A stretch of DNA of 64,000 nucleotides from Beijerinckia sp. 28-YEA-48 (GTDB taxonomy: Bacteria; Pseudomonadota; Alphaproteobacteria; Rhizobiales; Beijerinckiaceae). The position numbers were made by a program, and so were the translations under genes. Each line of letters opens with the position of its first letter. Positions within the stretch are counted from its first letter, which is position 1. Location of the stretch: assembly GCF_900104955.1 (NCBI RefSeq), contig NZ_FNSI01000001.1, positions 592,001-656,000 of the forward strand, written 5' to 3'. This document shows positions 26,183 through 35,062 of the stretch, in pieces. The notes under the pieces are model-generated. The model made no database searches. It saw only the letters and a program-made list of their open reading frames with translations, and had not been told where the DNA came from.

Positions 26183-26434
26183 ATGTCTGAAGAACTTCCC
26201 GACCACCTGTCCACCAATCCGCAGAGCCCGTTCTATAATGAGGCCGTTTTGTCGCGCGACGTGGGAATTCGCTTCAACGGTGTCGAGAAGAACAACGTTG
26301 AAGAATATTGCATTAGCGAGGGCTGGATCCGCGTCTCCGCCGGCAAGGCCAGAGATCGCTACGGCAATCCGATGACCATTAAGCTGACCGGGACTGTCGT
26401 GGCCTATTATCGCGAAGCAAAGTCCGAGAGCTAA
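26183..26434 (+). CDS. DUF3297 family small protein
   Basis: The 83-residue protein matches DUF3297 in order and length: LPDHLSTNPQSPFYNE, GVGIRFNGVEK-like VGIRFNGVEKNNVEEYC, GWIRVSAGKARDRYGNP. The family is a small proteobacterial domain of unknown function. It is divergent from the decarboxylase-like gene and convergent with the Cys-rich small protein; it is probably monocistronic. Confidence 0.85.
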   Translation: MSEELPDHLSTNPQSPFYNEAVLSRDVGIRFNGVEKNNVEEYCISEGWIRVSAGKARDRYGNPMTIKLTGTVVAYYREAKSES

Positions 26435-26440
26435 GGCTCG

Positions 26441-26737
26441 TTAACAGCAATCGCAGCCGAAACTGTCGTGGATGATGAGCGCCTTCTTCATCCAGCGCGG
26501 CGGTAAGTCGTCCTCGGTCACGTCGAGCGCTGGTTTGAAAATCTTGATGTGATGGCGGTCGGCGCCGTCGTTCGTCCAGAAAGCGATGACGGTTTCAAGC
26601 GGTGGGCAGCCGGGCTGGGCGCAGGCGAGTTCGGCGACGACGATGGTTTCGTCTTCGCCGAGCTGGAAGCGCTCGCGGGTCCATTGTTTGATGTGCCGCA
26701 AAGCGGAACGCTGCGCCGGGTTCTTGCGCAAAGACAT
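26441..26737 (-). CDS. Small conserved Cys-containing protein (98 aa)
   Basis: The conserved part starts at MSLRKNPAQRSAL and contains ELACAQPGCPPLE, HHIKIFKP and a Cys-rich end FGCDCC. I know this as a small Hyphomicrobiales protein often labelled nitrate reductase in databases without evidence; metal binding by the Cys residues is possible. The longer open frame back to 26932 runs through two hairpins and lacks protein character, so the start at 26737 is used, although its ribosome site is weak. Function unknown. Confidence 0.65.
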   Translation of the reverse strand: MSLRKNPAQRSALRHIKQWTRERFQLGEDETIVVAELACAQPGCPPLETVIAFWTNDGADRHHIKIFKPALDVTEDDLPPRWMKKALIIHDSFGCDCC

Positions 26738-26851
26738 GCCGCCGCCGTGGCCGGTCGGGTCAAAGCCTTGCCACAGCGCCAGTTTCTCTCTGTCCTTGCT
26801 TCTGTCCTCGACCAGATCGTCCAACTTCTTTCTCCGACGAAAAGCTACAGC

Positions 26852-26879
26852 AAATCGCGTTTCGGTAGAAACGCGATTT
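26852..26879. repeat. Dispersed palindromic repeat, copy 1
   Basis: AAATCGCGTTTC, loop GGTA, then GAAACGCGATTT: a 12-bp perfect stem. The same two arms occur at 52483-52510 with a different loop, so this is a repeat family rather than a chance hairpin. It lies between the LLM gene end and the Cys-rich small gene. Confidence 0.7.
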
Positions 26880-26906
26880 TGCTTCGAATCTCCATTTCGA
26901 CGCGTC

Positions 26907-26940
26907 TTCGTGGCGTTTGATGCTTCCATCAAACCACGAA
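26907..26940 (-). terminator. Hairpin downstream of LLM oxidoreductase
   Basis: TTCGTGG-(CG)-TTTGATG pairs with CATCAAACCACGAA, a 14-bp stem with a 2-base bulge and a CTTC loop, ending 3 bases before the LLM stop codon. Its position fits termination of that gene. Confidence 0.55.
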
Positions 26941-26943
26941 ACG

Positions 26944-28281
26944 CTATGCCTGCTTTTCGTCGAAAAAGCGATTTGACGGGCGCGGCAAGTCGAGATTTTC
27001 GCGCAAGGTCTTGCCTTCATATTCCTTGCGGAAAATGCCACGCCGCTGCAGTTCCGGGACGACCGTGGTGACGAAGTCTTCCAGGCCGCCCGGCAGATAG
27101 GGGAACTGCACGGTAAAGCCGTCGGAACCTTCGGTGACCAGCCATTCTTCCATGGCATCGGCGATCGTCTTGGGCGTGCCGATAAACTGCAGGCCGGTGT
27201 GGCCACCGAGCCGTTGGGCGAGTTGGCGCACGGTCAGGTTCTCGCGGCGGGCGAGTTCGATGGTGCGCTCGCGGCCGCTCTTGCTGGCATTGGTGTCTGG
27301 AATGTCCGGCAGGGGGCCATCGAGGTCAAAGCCAGAGGCGTCATGGCCGAGCGCGATCGACAGCGAGGCAAGGCCGCTGTCGTCATGCACCAGGCTGTCG
27401 AGCAGGGCGCGTTTGCGCTTGGCCTCGTCGACCGTCTCGCCGACGACGACGAAGGCAGCGGGCAAGATTTTCATGTGATCGGGTGAGCGACCGAATTTGG
27501 CCATGCGGCCCTTCACGTCCTTGTAAAAAGCCTGGCCGACCGCGAGGCTTGATTGCGCCGTGAACACCGCTTCGGCGGTTTCAGCGGCGAGCTGGCGGCC
27601 GGGTTCCGAAGAGCCGGCCTGGACGATGACCGGCCAGCCCTGGATCGGCCGGGCGATGTTAAGAGGCCCGCGCACCGAGAGAAACTCACCCTTGTGGTCG
27701 AGCACATGCATTTTGTCGGGATCGAAGAAGACGCCGTTTTCGACATCGCGTACGAAAGCGTCGTCAGCCCAGCTGTCCCACAGGCCAGTGACGACGTCGA
27801 TGAATTCACGGGCGCGGCGATAGCGGGCGCCGTGTTCCATGTGTTCGTCCATGCCGAAATTCAGCGCCGCATCGGGATTGGACGTAGTGACGACATTCCA
27901 GGCCGTCCGCCCGCCGCTGATATGGTCGAGCGAGGCGAAGCGCCGGGCGATGTGATAGGGCGCGTCAAAGGTGGTGGATGCGGTCGCCGCGAGGCCTAGC
28001 CGTTCGGTCGCCTGCGACAGGGCTGAGAGCAGGGTGAACGGCTCGAACGAGGTCGACGTATGGCTGCGCTTCAGGGCCTTCGTCGGCATGTTGAGGACGG
28101 CCATGTGGTCGGCCATGAAAAAAGCGTCGAACTTGGCCTGTTCCAGCCTTTGCGCCATCTGCTTGATCTTGGCGAAATTGAAATTCGCATCGGGCCAGCC
28201 GCCGGGATAGCGCCATGCACCGGTATGGATGCTTGCTGGGCGCATGAAGGCGCCGAGGCGCAGCATTTTCTTATCAGTCAT
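26944..28281 (-). CDS. LLM-class flavin-dependent monooxygenase (NtaA/SnaA/DszA type)
   Basis: The 445-residue length and motifs (LGAFMRPASIHTGAWR, FMADH, GRTAWNVVTT, WPVIVQAGSSEPG) match two-component FMNH2-dependent monooxygenases such as nitrilotriacetate monooxygenase component A, dibenzothiophene-sulfone and alkanesulfonate monooxygenases. They need a separate NAD(P)H:FMN reductase, none of which is adjacent. It is divergent from a complete Liv-type ABC transporter, so the transporter may import its substrate; this is inference from context. Confidence 0.93.
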   Translation of the reverse strand: MTDKKMLRLGAFMRPASIHTGAWRYPGGWPDANFNFAKIKQMAQRLEQAKFDAFFMADHMAVLNMPTKALKRSHTSTSFEPFTLLSALSQATERLGLAATASTTFDAPYHIARRFASLDHISGGRTAWNVVTTSNPDAALNFGMDEHMEHGARYRRAREFIDVVTGLWDSWADDAFVRDVENGVFFDPDKMHVLDHKGEFLSVRGPLNIARPIQGWPVIVQAGSSEPGRQLAAETAEAVFTAQSSLAVGQAFYKDVKGRMAKFGRSPDHMKILPAAFVVVGETVDEAKRKRALLDSLVHDDSGLASLSIALGHDASGFDLDGPLPDIPDTNASKSGRERTIELARRENLTVRQLAQRLGGHTGLQFIGTPKTIADAMEEWLVTEGSDGFTVQFPYLPGGLEDFVTTVVPELQRRGIFRKEYEGKTLRENLDLPRPSNRFFDEKQA

Positions 28282-28652
28282 AAGATTTCACCGTAAGAAT
28301 CTGGAGGTTTGATCGTTAGCCAAGCTCCACACGGTGAAGCTGTCAATGCGTGCGTAAGCGCCATGACGGCCGGTGGTGCGTGAGGATGATATTCAAGGCC
28401 GATCAAATCATGTTGAAGGCGCGCCTTCATCAGCTGTCCCGCAGTGTGGGCATGGTGTTAGGCAGGACTTGCCGCGTTGATTGGTCGTTCGAGGGCGTCA
28501 CTTTCCGCTTTGCGGACCGTCGCCAAATTCCGCCTTGCGGCTCATCCCGGAAAAGTGCCAGCATGCCCGAGAGGGCAGGCTGCGCGAGCGGCCTGAGAGG
28601 GAGGGCGCTGGGAAACCGTCATCTGCACGGGGCGTCCTTAAGGGAGAAGGAC
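28282..28652. other. 371-base intergenic region, LLM gene / ABC transporter
   Basis: This divergent region should hold both promoters. It contains a perfect 16-base palindrome (28414-28429) and several small GC-rich hairpins nearer the transporter gene (around 28530-28580). No convincing gene was seen; the open frame reaching back to 28350 has no protein-like features before the signal peptide at 28653. Confidence 0.6.
28414..28429. promoter_or_regulatory. Perfect 16-base palindrome, candidate operator
   Basis: TGAAGGCGCGCCTTCA is completely symmetric and lies near the centre of the divergent intergenic region, 133 bases from the LLM start and 224 from the transporter start. It may bind a dimeric regulator, but no regulator gene is adjacent. 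Confidence 0.4.
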
Positions 28653-29858
28653 ATGCTTCCAGTAAAATTGTCATCGGGAAAATTGCTATTTGCCCTGGCG
28701 TCGGTGGCGACGCTCGGATCCGCGACCGTTGCCTCGGCGCAAACCATCAAGATCGGCTGGGTCAACAGCTATTCAGGCTTTCTCGCCCAGGCCGGCGATC
28801 AGATGGAAAAAGGCCTGAACCTTTATGTGAAATTGCATAGCAAGGATTTACCGCCGGGTGTCAAGGTCGAGTTCGTCCGCCGCGACGACACCGGTGCGCC
28901 GGAGGTCGGCAAGCGCGTCGCGCAGGAACTGATCACGCGCGAACGGGTGCAAATGCTCATGGGGGTTGTCGCCTCGCCGGTGGCGGCGGCGATCGCGCCA
29001 TTGACGGCCGAAGCCAAGATCCCATTCGTCATCACCAATGCGGGCGGCGTCTCGATCCCGCGGATTTCGCCTTACGTGGTGCGCTTCTCCTTCACGCTCT
29101 GGCACACCGCTTTGCCGATCGGGACATGGTCGGTGAAGCAGGGGTGGAAGCGCGGTTTCTCAGCCGTGGCAGACTTTATTCCCGGGCACGATGCGGAAGG
29201 CGCCTTCATCAAGGGCTTCACCGATGCCGGCGGCCAAATGCTCGGCTCGATCCGCTTCCCGCCCGCTTCCGCCGACTATGCGCCCTTCATGCAGCGCATC
29301 AAGGATGCAAAGCCGGATGTGGCCTTCGTTTGGGTGCCGGCGGGACCGGCCGCGACTGCCATTATGAAAGCGATTAAGGACCTTGGTCTGCGTGAGGCGG
29401 GGATCAACATCGTCTCGGCCCACGATCTTCTGCCGGACGAGGAACTGCCGAATATCGGTGCTTTCGGCGCTGATATCGTGACGGCGGGTAATTATTCGAC
29501 GACGGGCGTTCGCCCTGCCAACGCAGCTTTCCTGAAAGCCTGGGACGAGGAATATAAGGGCAAGGCTATTCCCAACTTCACGTCGGTTGCCGCCTGGGAT
29601 GCCGCGCACGCCGTTTTTGAGATGATCAAGACGACGAAGGGCAAGTTTACTGGTGATGAAGCGATGAAATTCTTCAGCACCTGGAAGGATCCCGATAGTC
29701 CGCGTGGTCCGATCGCCATCGATCCAGCGACGCGCGACATCATCCAGGACATCTATATCCGACGCAGCGAAATGAAGAACGGCAAGCTGGTGAACACGGA
29801 TATCGAGACCATCAAGGCGGTCAAGGATCCGTGGAAGGAACTCAATCCACCGAAATAA
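28653..29858 (+). CDS. ABC transporter substrate-binding protein, Liv family (system 1)
   Basis: The 401-residue protein has a signal peptide ending in TVASAQ (about residue 29) and then the PF13458 type I binding fold (TIKIGWVNSYSGFLAQAG, FVRRDDTGAPEVGKRVAQEL). The ATG at 28653 has AGGGAGAAGG upstream. It binds the solute in the periplasm for the permeases and ATPases encoded directly downstream. This clade commonly transports carboxylates, aromatic acids or amides rather than branched-chain amino acids; the divergent LLM monooxygenase is a hint to the substrate type. Confidence 0.93.
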   Translation: MLPVKLSSGKLLFALASVATLGSATVASAQTIKIGWVNSYSGFLAQAGDQMEKGLNLYVKLHSKDLPPGVKVEFVRRDDTGAPEVGKRVAQELITRERVQMLMGVVASPVAAAIAPLTAEAKIPFVITNAGGVSIPRISPYVVRFSFTLWHTALPIGTWSVKQGWKRGFSAVADFIPGHDAEGAFIKGFTDAGGQMLGSIRFPPASADYAPFMQRIKDAKPDVAFVWVPAGPAATAIMKAIKDLGLREAGINIVSAHDLLPDEELPNIGAFGADIVTAGNYSTTGVRPANAAFLKAWDEEYKGKAIPNFTSVAAWDAAHAVFEMIKTTKGKFTGDEAMKFFSTWKDPDSPRGPIAIDPATRDIIQDIYIRRSEMKNGKLVNTDIETIKAVKDPWKELNPPK

Positions 29859-29947
29859 TTGCTGCCGAAATAATTGCCCTGCGGCTGGCGGATCCATTGC
29901 GAACCGCCAGTTTGCCACCTGCTTGGCCGGTTGAGAACATCCATCGA

Positions 29948-30820
29948 ATGGCTGATCTTGTTTCTTCGATTGTCAGCGTCGGCTTCCACGGCCTTGCCCT
30001 GGCCATGGTGCTCTATCTGATCTCTGTCGGCTTGTCGGTGACGATGGGGCTGATGGGCTTCATTAACCTTGCCCATGGCGCCTTCGCCATGCTCGGCGGC
30101 TATCTGATGACCTGGCTGATGAGCCGCTACAATGTGCCGTTCGCTCTGGCGCTCGTCTGCGCAGTCATCGGCGTGGTGCTGATCAGCATCATTCTCGAGC
30201 GTCTGTTGTATCGGCGCTTTTACGGTGGCGAGGAGCTCGATCAAGTGCTTCTCACCATGGGCCTGATCTTCATCTCCATCGCCTCGGTCACGTACATCTG
30301 GGGGCCGGTGACGCAGCCGATGCAGCCGCCGGCGGCGCTCAGTGGGCAGATCGATCTCGGCTTTCGCACCTTTCCAACCTATCGCAGTTTCCTGATTGTC
30401 TGCGGCGCCGTGCTTGTCACTCTGTTGTGGCTGGCCTTGGAGCGCACTCGCTTTGGCGCGCAGGTGCGGGCTGCCGTGGACAATCTGCGCATGGCGCAGA
30501 CCATTGGCATCAATACGTCGCGGCTGTTCGCCAGCACGTTTGCGCTGGGCAGTGGTCTTGCCGCACTTGGTGGCGGGCTGGGCGCGGAAATCCTGCCGAT
30601 CACCACCTTCTACGCGCTCGATAATCTCGTCTATTTCCTGATCGTCGTTGCCGTTGGCGGTCTTGGCAGTATTCGCGGGCCGTTCGTCGCGGCGCTTTTG
30701 GTCGGCATGTCCGACACCGCCTTCAAATACATCGCGCCCGAATTCGGGGCTTTCTTCATCTACGCGCTGACCATGGCGATCCTGCTGTGGTTTCCACGCG
30801 GTTTGTTTGGTCGCACCTGA
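29948..30820 (+). CDS. ABC transporter permease, LivH type (system 1)
   Basis: A 290-residue membrane protein with about 8 hydrophobic segments and LivH signatures (VTMGLMGFINLAHGAFAMLGG; ILERLLYRRFYGG). The start at 29948 (MADLVSSIV) is preferred; upstream codons look non-coding and the ribosome site is weak. Its stop overlaps the next start by one base (TGATG). It forms the membrane channel with the LivM-type partner. Confidence 0.93.
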   Translation: MADLVSSIVSVGFHGLALAMVLYLISVGLSVTMGLMGFINLAHGAFAMLGGYLMTWLMSRYNVPFALALVCAVIGVVLISIILERLLYRRFYGGEELDQVLLTMGLIFISIASVTYIWGPVTQPMQPPAALSGQIDLGFRTFPTYRSFLIVCGAVLVTLLWLALERTRFGAQVRAAVDNLRMAQTIGINTSRLFASTFALGSGLAALGGGLGAEILPITTFYALDNLVYFLIVVAVGGLGSIRGPFVAALLVGMSDTAFKYIAPEFGAFFIYALTMAILLWFPRGLFGRT

Positions 30821-31818
30821 TGTCGCATGTCACGCCTTCCGCCGCTCAGCGCGCGGCCGATATCGCTGCCTTCTCGACGCGGCACCGCTTCCATTGGTTC
30901 GAGGCGCTGCCCTGGCTCGTCGCCATCGCCGCCTATTTCATCTTTCCCAACTATCTGGCGCTGGGATCGCAGATTCTGGCGATCATTCTGTTCGCGCTCT
31001 CGGTCGATCTGGTTCTGGGTTACGCCGGCATCGTCACGCTTGGCCATGCCGCCTTCTTTGGCGTTGGGGCTTACAGCGCCGGCCTGCTGGCGGCGAATGG
31101 CTGGGGCGAACCGCTGACGGGCCTGCTGGCTGCGGCGATCGTTGCGGCCTGTATCGGCTTGGCCTCGGGCTGGATCGTTTTGCGCACCACGGGTTTGACC
31201 TTGCTGATGCAGACCCTCGTGGTCGCGGCCATGCTCTATGAATTGGCCAACAAGGCCTATCGCTTCACGGGCGGTGCGGACGGTTTGCAGATGTCGGTCT
31301 GGCCGATTTTTGGCACGTTCCGCTTCGATATGTTCGGCAACACCGCTTATTTCTATTGCCTGATCGTGCTGTTTCTTTGCTGGCTTGTGATGCGCAACAC
31401 GGTCAATTCGTCGTTTGGGCGATCCTTGACGGGTATCCGCGAGAACGTTGGGCGTATGCATGCTATCGGCGCGCCGGTCGGCCAGCGCCGACTGATCGTC
31501 TACGCGTTGTCGGCGGCTATGGCTGGCGTTGCCGGCGCGCTGACGGCGCAGACGGCGCAATTCGTCGGGCTGAACGTGCTCAATCTTGAGCGCTCCGGCA
31601 CCATACTTGTGATGCTCATTATCGGTGGCGTTGGTCGACTTTACGGCGCGTTCATCGGCGTGCCGCTCTATATGATCGCGCAGGATCGGTTCGCCGAGGC
31701 CGATCCGACCTATTGGTATTTCTGGATTGGCCTCGCCATGGTGTTCATCGTCGTATTTCTGCGCGGCGGGATTTTCGGCGTTGTCGAGCGGCTCTTGGCG
31801 CGGAGCCGCAAGCGATGA
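30820..31818 (+). CDS. ABC transporter permease, LivM type (system 1)
   Basis: A 332-residue membrane protein with the LivM core (DLVLGYAGIVTLGHAAFFGVG; RSLTGIRENVGRMHAIG, the conserved EAA-like loop that contacts the ATPases). It begins within the stop codon of the LivH-type gene and overlaps the next gene (ATGA), so translation is coupled along the operon. Confidence 0.93.
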   Translation: MSHVTPSAAQRAADIAAFSTRHRFHWFEALPWLVAIAAYFIFPNYLALGSQILAIILFALSVDLVLGYAGIVTLGHAAFFGVGAYSAGLLAANGWGEPLTGLLAAAIVAACIGLASGWIVLRTTGLTLLMQTLVVAAMLYELANKAYRFTGGADGLQMSVWPIFGTFRFDMFGNTAYFYCLIVLFLCWLVMRNTVNSSFGRSLTGIRENVGRMHAIGAPVGQRRLIVYALSAAMAGVAGALTAQTAQFVGLNVLNLERSGTILVMLIIGGVGRLYGAFIGVPLYMIAQDRFAEADPTYWYFWIGLAMVFIVVFLRGGIFGVVERLLARSRKR

Positions 31819-32567
31819 GCGGAAGCGGCCTTCAGACGATCGCGCTGTGCAAGAATTTCGGCGCTCTTACGGTCTCGAACAATGTGGATTTTCGTCTCGA
31901 AGCGGGCGCGCGCCATGCGCTGATTGGCCCCAATGGCGCGGGCAAGACGACATTCGTCAATCTCGTGACCGGCGTACTGCGGCCGACCTCCGGCCAGCTT
32001 CTGCTCGATGGTGCTGATATTACGACACTGCCGCAGGCGCAGCGCGTCAAGCGCGGGCTGGTGCGCACGTTCCAGATCACGGCTTTGTTTCGCAAGCTCT
32101 GCGTTCTTGAAAACGTCGTGCTCGCGATTTCCGAGCGCGAAGGTATCGGTGGCGATTTCCTGCGGCCCGCTGGCCGGCACCGCGCCATTATCGAAGAGGC
32201 CTATGACGTTCTGGAGAAGATGGGGTTGGCGGGGGATGCCATGCGGCCGATCACCGAATTGGCCTATGGTCGCCAACGCATGGTCGAGATCGCGCTGGCA
32301 CTGGCGCTAAAACCGTCCGTGTTGTTGCTGGATGAACCGGCCGCTGGCGTGCCGGAAGGCGAGAGCGTAACGATCATCGAGGCGATCGAACGGCTGCCGG
32401 AGCGGATCGCCGTTCTATTCATTGAACATGACATGGAGCTGGTCTTCCGGGTGGCACAACGCATCACCGTTTTGGTGCAGGGCGCGGTGCTCGTCGAAGG
32501 CACGCCGGCCGAAATCGCCGCCGATCCGCGTGTGCGGGAAGTCTATCTTGGGGAGGGGCGGCATTGA
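31815..32567 (+). CDS. ABC transporter ATP-binding protein, LivG type (system 1)
   Basis: The 250-residue ATPase has Walker A GPNGAGKTT, the LivG-type signature LAYGRQRMVEIA in place of LSGGQ (normal for this subfamily) and Walker B LLLDEPAAG. ATGA overlap with the LivM-type gene fixes the start at 31815. It powers import together with the LivF-type ATPase. Confidence 0.94.
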   Translation: MSGSGLQTIALCKNFGALTVSNNVDFRLEAGARHALIGPNGAGKTTFVNLVTGVLRPTSGQLLLDGADITTLPQAQRVKRGLVRTFQITALFRKLCVLENVVLAISEREGIGGDFLRPAGRHRAIIEEAYDVLEKMGLAGDAMRPITELAYGRQRMVEIALALALKPSVLLLDEPAAGVPEGESVTIIEAIERLPERIAVLFIEHDMELVFRVAQRITVLVQGAVLVEGTPAEIAADPRVREVYLGEGRH

Positions 32568-33298
32568 CGGACGCAGCTCCCAATCGCGGTCTGAGCCTCC
32601 GCGGCGTCAAAGCCGGCTATGGCGAGACGGTGGTGATCGACGATATCGATTTCAGCCTGCAACCAGGCGCTACGCTCGCTGTGCTGGGCCGCAATGGTGT
32701 CGGCAAGACCACTTTGCTGGCGACGATCATGGGGCAGACGGCGCGCCATGGCGGCCAGATCCACTTCAATGGTGCCGATATCTCCACTTATCCGATCTAC
32801 CGCCGCTCGGCCGCTGGCCTTGCGCTGGTGCCGCAGGAGCGCGAGATTTTCCGGTCGTTGACGGTTGAGGAAAACCTCATTGTCGCGGCGCGGCCAGGAC
32901 GCTGGACCTTGGCGCGCGTCTACGAGTTTTTTCCATCGTTGGCCTCGCGCCGGCGCAATGGTGGCGATCAGTTGTCCGGTGGCGAGCAGCAGATGCTGGC
33001 GATCGGTCGCGCGCTGATGGGCAATCCTACATGTCTGTTGATGGACGAGCCGATGGAAGGGCTGGCGCCGGTGATCGTCGATGCGGTTTTGGCGGGTCTC
33101 GATCGGCTGAAGCGCGAAGATGACATGGCGATGATTTTAGTCGAACAGCATGCGCGGTTGGCGCTTGAGTTTGCGCAGGAGTGCATTGCGTTGGATCGTG
33201 GCCGTATTGTTCATCGCGGGCCGAGCCGGGCTTTGCTTGACGATCCGCAATTGCTCGCTGAGCTGGTCGGCGTCGGTGGCGGTGATCGCAAGCCTTGA
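32564..33298 (+). CDS. ABC transporter ATP-binding protein, LivF type (system 1)
   Basis: The 244-residue ATPase has Walker A GRNGVGKTT, signature LSGGEQQMLAIGRAL and Walker B LLMDEPMEGL. The start is TTG at 32564, overlapping the LivG stop as TTGA, with a strong GGGAGGGG site upstream, so the rare start codon is real. A short tandem duplication covers its stop codon, and a terminator hairpin follows at 33328. Confidence 0.93.
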   Translation: MTDAAPNRGLSLRGVKAGYGETVVIDDIDFSLQPGATLAVLGRNGVGKTTLLATIMGQTARHGGQIHFNGADISTYPIYRRSAAGLALVPQEREIFRSLTVEENLIVAARPGRWTLARVYEFFPSLASRRRNGGDQLSGGEQQMLAIGRALMGNPTCLLMDEPMEGLAPVIVDAVLAGLDRLKREDDMAMILVEQHARLALEFAQECIALDRGRIVHRGPSRALLDDPQLLAELVGVGGGDRKP

Positions 33299-33322
33299 CG
33301 TGTTGCAAGCCTTGAACGTGTT
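33288..33322. repeat. Tandem 17/18-base duplication at the LivF stop
   Basis: GCAAGCCTTGACGTGTT is directly followed by GCAAGCCTTGAACGTGTT. The first copy contains the last codons and TGA stop; the second repeats them out of use with one inserted A. It looks like a recent local duplication. Confidence 0.6.
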
Positions 33323-33327
33323 GTTAG

Positions 33328-33351
33328 ACCCGGCGGCTTGCGCCGCCGGGT
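33328..33351. terminator. Intrinsic terminator between LivF and ThDP enzyme genes
   Basis: ACCCGGCGGC and GCCGCCGGGT form a 10-bp stem with a TTGC loop, followed by GTTTA. It lies between convergent genes 30 bases after the LivF stop and can serve both strands. Confidence 0.75.
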
Positions 33352-33361
33352 GTTTAATCGC

Positions 33362-34999
33362 TCAGTTATAGCGAGAGAAGTCGTAACCTTCCTTGGCAGC
33401 GATTTCGAGCAGGAAGGGTTTGCCCTTCTGCGTCTCTGCGATGGCTTCCTTGATCTTCGGTGCGATCTCGGACGGCTTTTCGACGCGATAGGACGCAACG
33501 TTCAGGGATTCCGCCAGCTTCATGTAATTGCCGCCGATATCGAGCGCGTCATATTTGGCGGCTGACTTCGGCAGCGATACCCGTTCGCAAGCCATCATGG
33601 CATTGTTGAACACGACCGTCAGGATGCCGATGTTGTTGCGGGCGGCGGTTTCGATATCCATGCCGCTCATGCCGAAGGAGGCATCGCCCATCACGTTGAT
33701 GCAGAGCTTTTCAGGCGCCGCCAGCTTGGCGCCCATGGCGAGGCCTAGGCCATAACCAAGCTGCGTGGTCTTGCCCCAGCCGAGATAGCCGAAGGGTTTG
33801 GTTGATTCCCACATCGGCAGCAATTGCTCACGCGGGCTGCCGGCTTCGTGGGTGATGACGACATTGTCGCGATCGGCAGCCTTCATCATCTCGTTGATGA
33901 CGCGATACTGATTGATCGGCGTTTCATCGGAGTTGAGCTGCTTTTCCCAATCGGCGCGCCATTCCTTTTTGGAGGCGGCGATCGTCGCTTTCAGATTTTC
34001 CAACCGCGTCGCATCCGGCTTGGCGCGCAGGCGGCCGATTTCTTCGATCAGCGCCGCGATGATGAGCGCGGCATCGCCGACGAGGCCGAGATCGGCGCGG
34101 ATGTCCTTGTTGATATCGCCGGCATCGTTGGTGGCGTGGATGATCGTCTTGCCGACCGGCAGCGCCGGGCCGAAGGGCGTGCGTGTCAGGCTCGAGCCGA
34201 TGGCAAAGACAAGATCGGCGGCGTTCATGCAGTCGGCATACATTTTCGGCCGCGATGCGGTCGACGCGCCAAGCGCCAATGGATGGCTTTCAGCGATGGC
34301 GCTCTTGCCGGGATTGGTTGCCGCGACCGGCGCGGGGATGAGCTCCGCCAGTTGCGTCAACAATTCACCGGCTTCCGCATAGTGGATGCCCTGGCCGGCC
34401 CAGATCAGCGGCGACTTGGCGGCGAGCAGCATGCGCGCGGCAGCTTTCACCGCGTCGGGATCGGGCGCCGAGCGCAGAACGGGAACCGGCTGATAGTCGA
34501 TCGCACCGGTGAATTCGGCGGCGAACACTTCGTTGGGAATTTCGAGCAGAACGGGACCGGGCTTGCCAGAGCGCATGGCTTGGAAAGCGCGGCGCATCAG
34601 ATCGGGCAATTCTCTGACATCATGAGCGAGCGCTGACCATTTGCTGACCGGTGCGAACACATCGGCGGCGCGGAACGTTGGGCGGGTATATTGCCGCTCG
34701 AGGCTCGACGCGGCGGGGATCACCAGCACTGGCACGTTTTCGGAAAAGGCCTGTGCCATGCCCGGAAATGCATTCTCGATGCCGGGGCCATGTTGGGCGG
34801 CGAAAACGCCGTTCTGGCGGCCACGACGCACACGGCTATAACCGTCCGCCATGGCGACGCCCATCCGCTCCTGACGGCACAGGATCGGACGAATGTTGAT
34901 GTCAGCGCAGGCTTCGATCAGCGGATTGCGTGGATAGCAGGCGAGGAAATCTGTTCCTTCGCGCTTGAGGATTTCGGCAACGACATCTGCACCGTTCAT
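33362..34999 (-). CDS. Thiamine-diphosphate-dependent enzyme (acetolactate synthase/decarboxylase superfamily)
   Basis: The 545-residue protein has the three-domain ThDP layout: N-terminal PYR domain with catalytic Glu (E44 in CRQERMG), central domain (about 190-320, LIWAGQGIHYAEAGEL) and C-terminal PP domain with GDASFGMSG and NN in VVFNNAMM (metal/ThDP motif). It resembles benzoylformate/oxalyl-CoA decarboxylase-like and acetolactate-synthase-like proteins without a clear subgroup. It follows the AceE-type gene on the same strand but a 12-bp-stem hairpin separates them. A 2-oxoacid is the likely substrate. Confidence 0.9.
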   Translation of the reverse strand: MNGADVVAEILKREGTDFLACYPRNPLIEACADINIRPILCRQERMGVAMADGYSRVRRGRQNGVFAAQHGPGIENAFPGMAQAFSENVPVLVIPAASSLERQYTRPTFRAADVFAPVSKWSALAHDVRELPDLMRRAFQAMRSGKPGPVLLEIPNEVFAAEFTGAIDYQPVPVLRSAPDPDAVKAAARMLLAAKSPLIWAGQGIHYAEAGELLTQLAELIPAPVAATNPGKSAIAESHPLALGASTASRPKMYADCMNAADLVFAIGSSLTRTPFGPALPVGKTIIHATNDAGDINKDIRADLGLVGDAALIIAALIEEIGRLRAKPDATRLENLKATIAASKKEWRADWEKQLNSDETPINQYRVINEMMKAADRDNVVITHEAGSPREQLLPMWESTKPFGYLGWGKTTQLGYGLGLAMGAKLAAPEKLCINVMGDASFGMSGMDIETAARNNIGILTVVFNNAMMACERVSLPKSAAKYDALDIGGNYMKLAESLNVASYRVEKPSEIAPKIKEAIAETQKGKPFLLEIAAKEGYDFSRYN

Positions 35000-35062
35000 G
35001 TGGGCTTCCTACCAGCTATTTGAATTATGCTGGCAAGGGCGCGGATGAAGCACAGGTTGTCA

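Noticed and set aside
26738-26932. N-terminal extension of the 98-aa Cys-containing protein
   Set aside because: It is encoded by the palindromic repeat and the LLM terminator hairpin; conserved sequence begins at 26737.
28590-28640. CTGAGAGGGAGGG-like stretch resembling part of a TPP riboswitch
   Set aside because: The second conserved TPP block (ACCTGATCTGG-like) is absent and the downstream gene has no thiamine link.
28350-28652. N-terminal extension of the binding protein at 28653
   Set aside because: The signal peptide and ribosome site start at 28653; the extension is non-protein-like.
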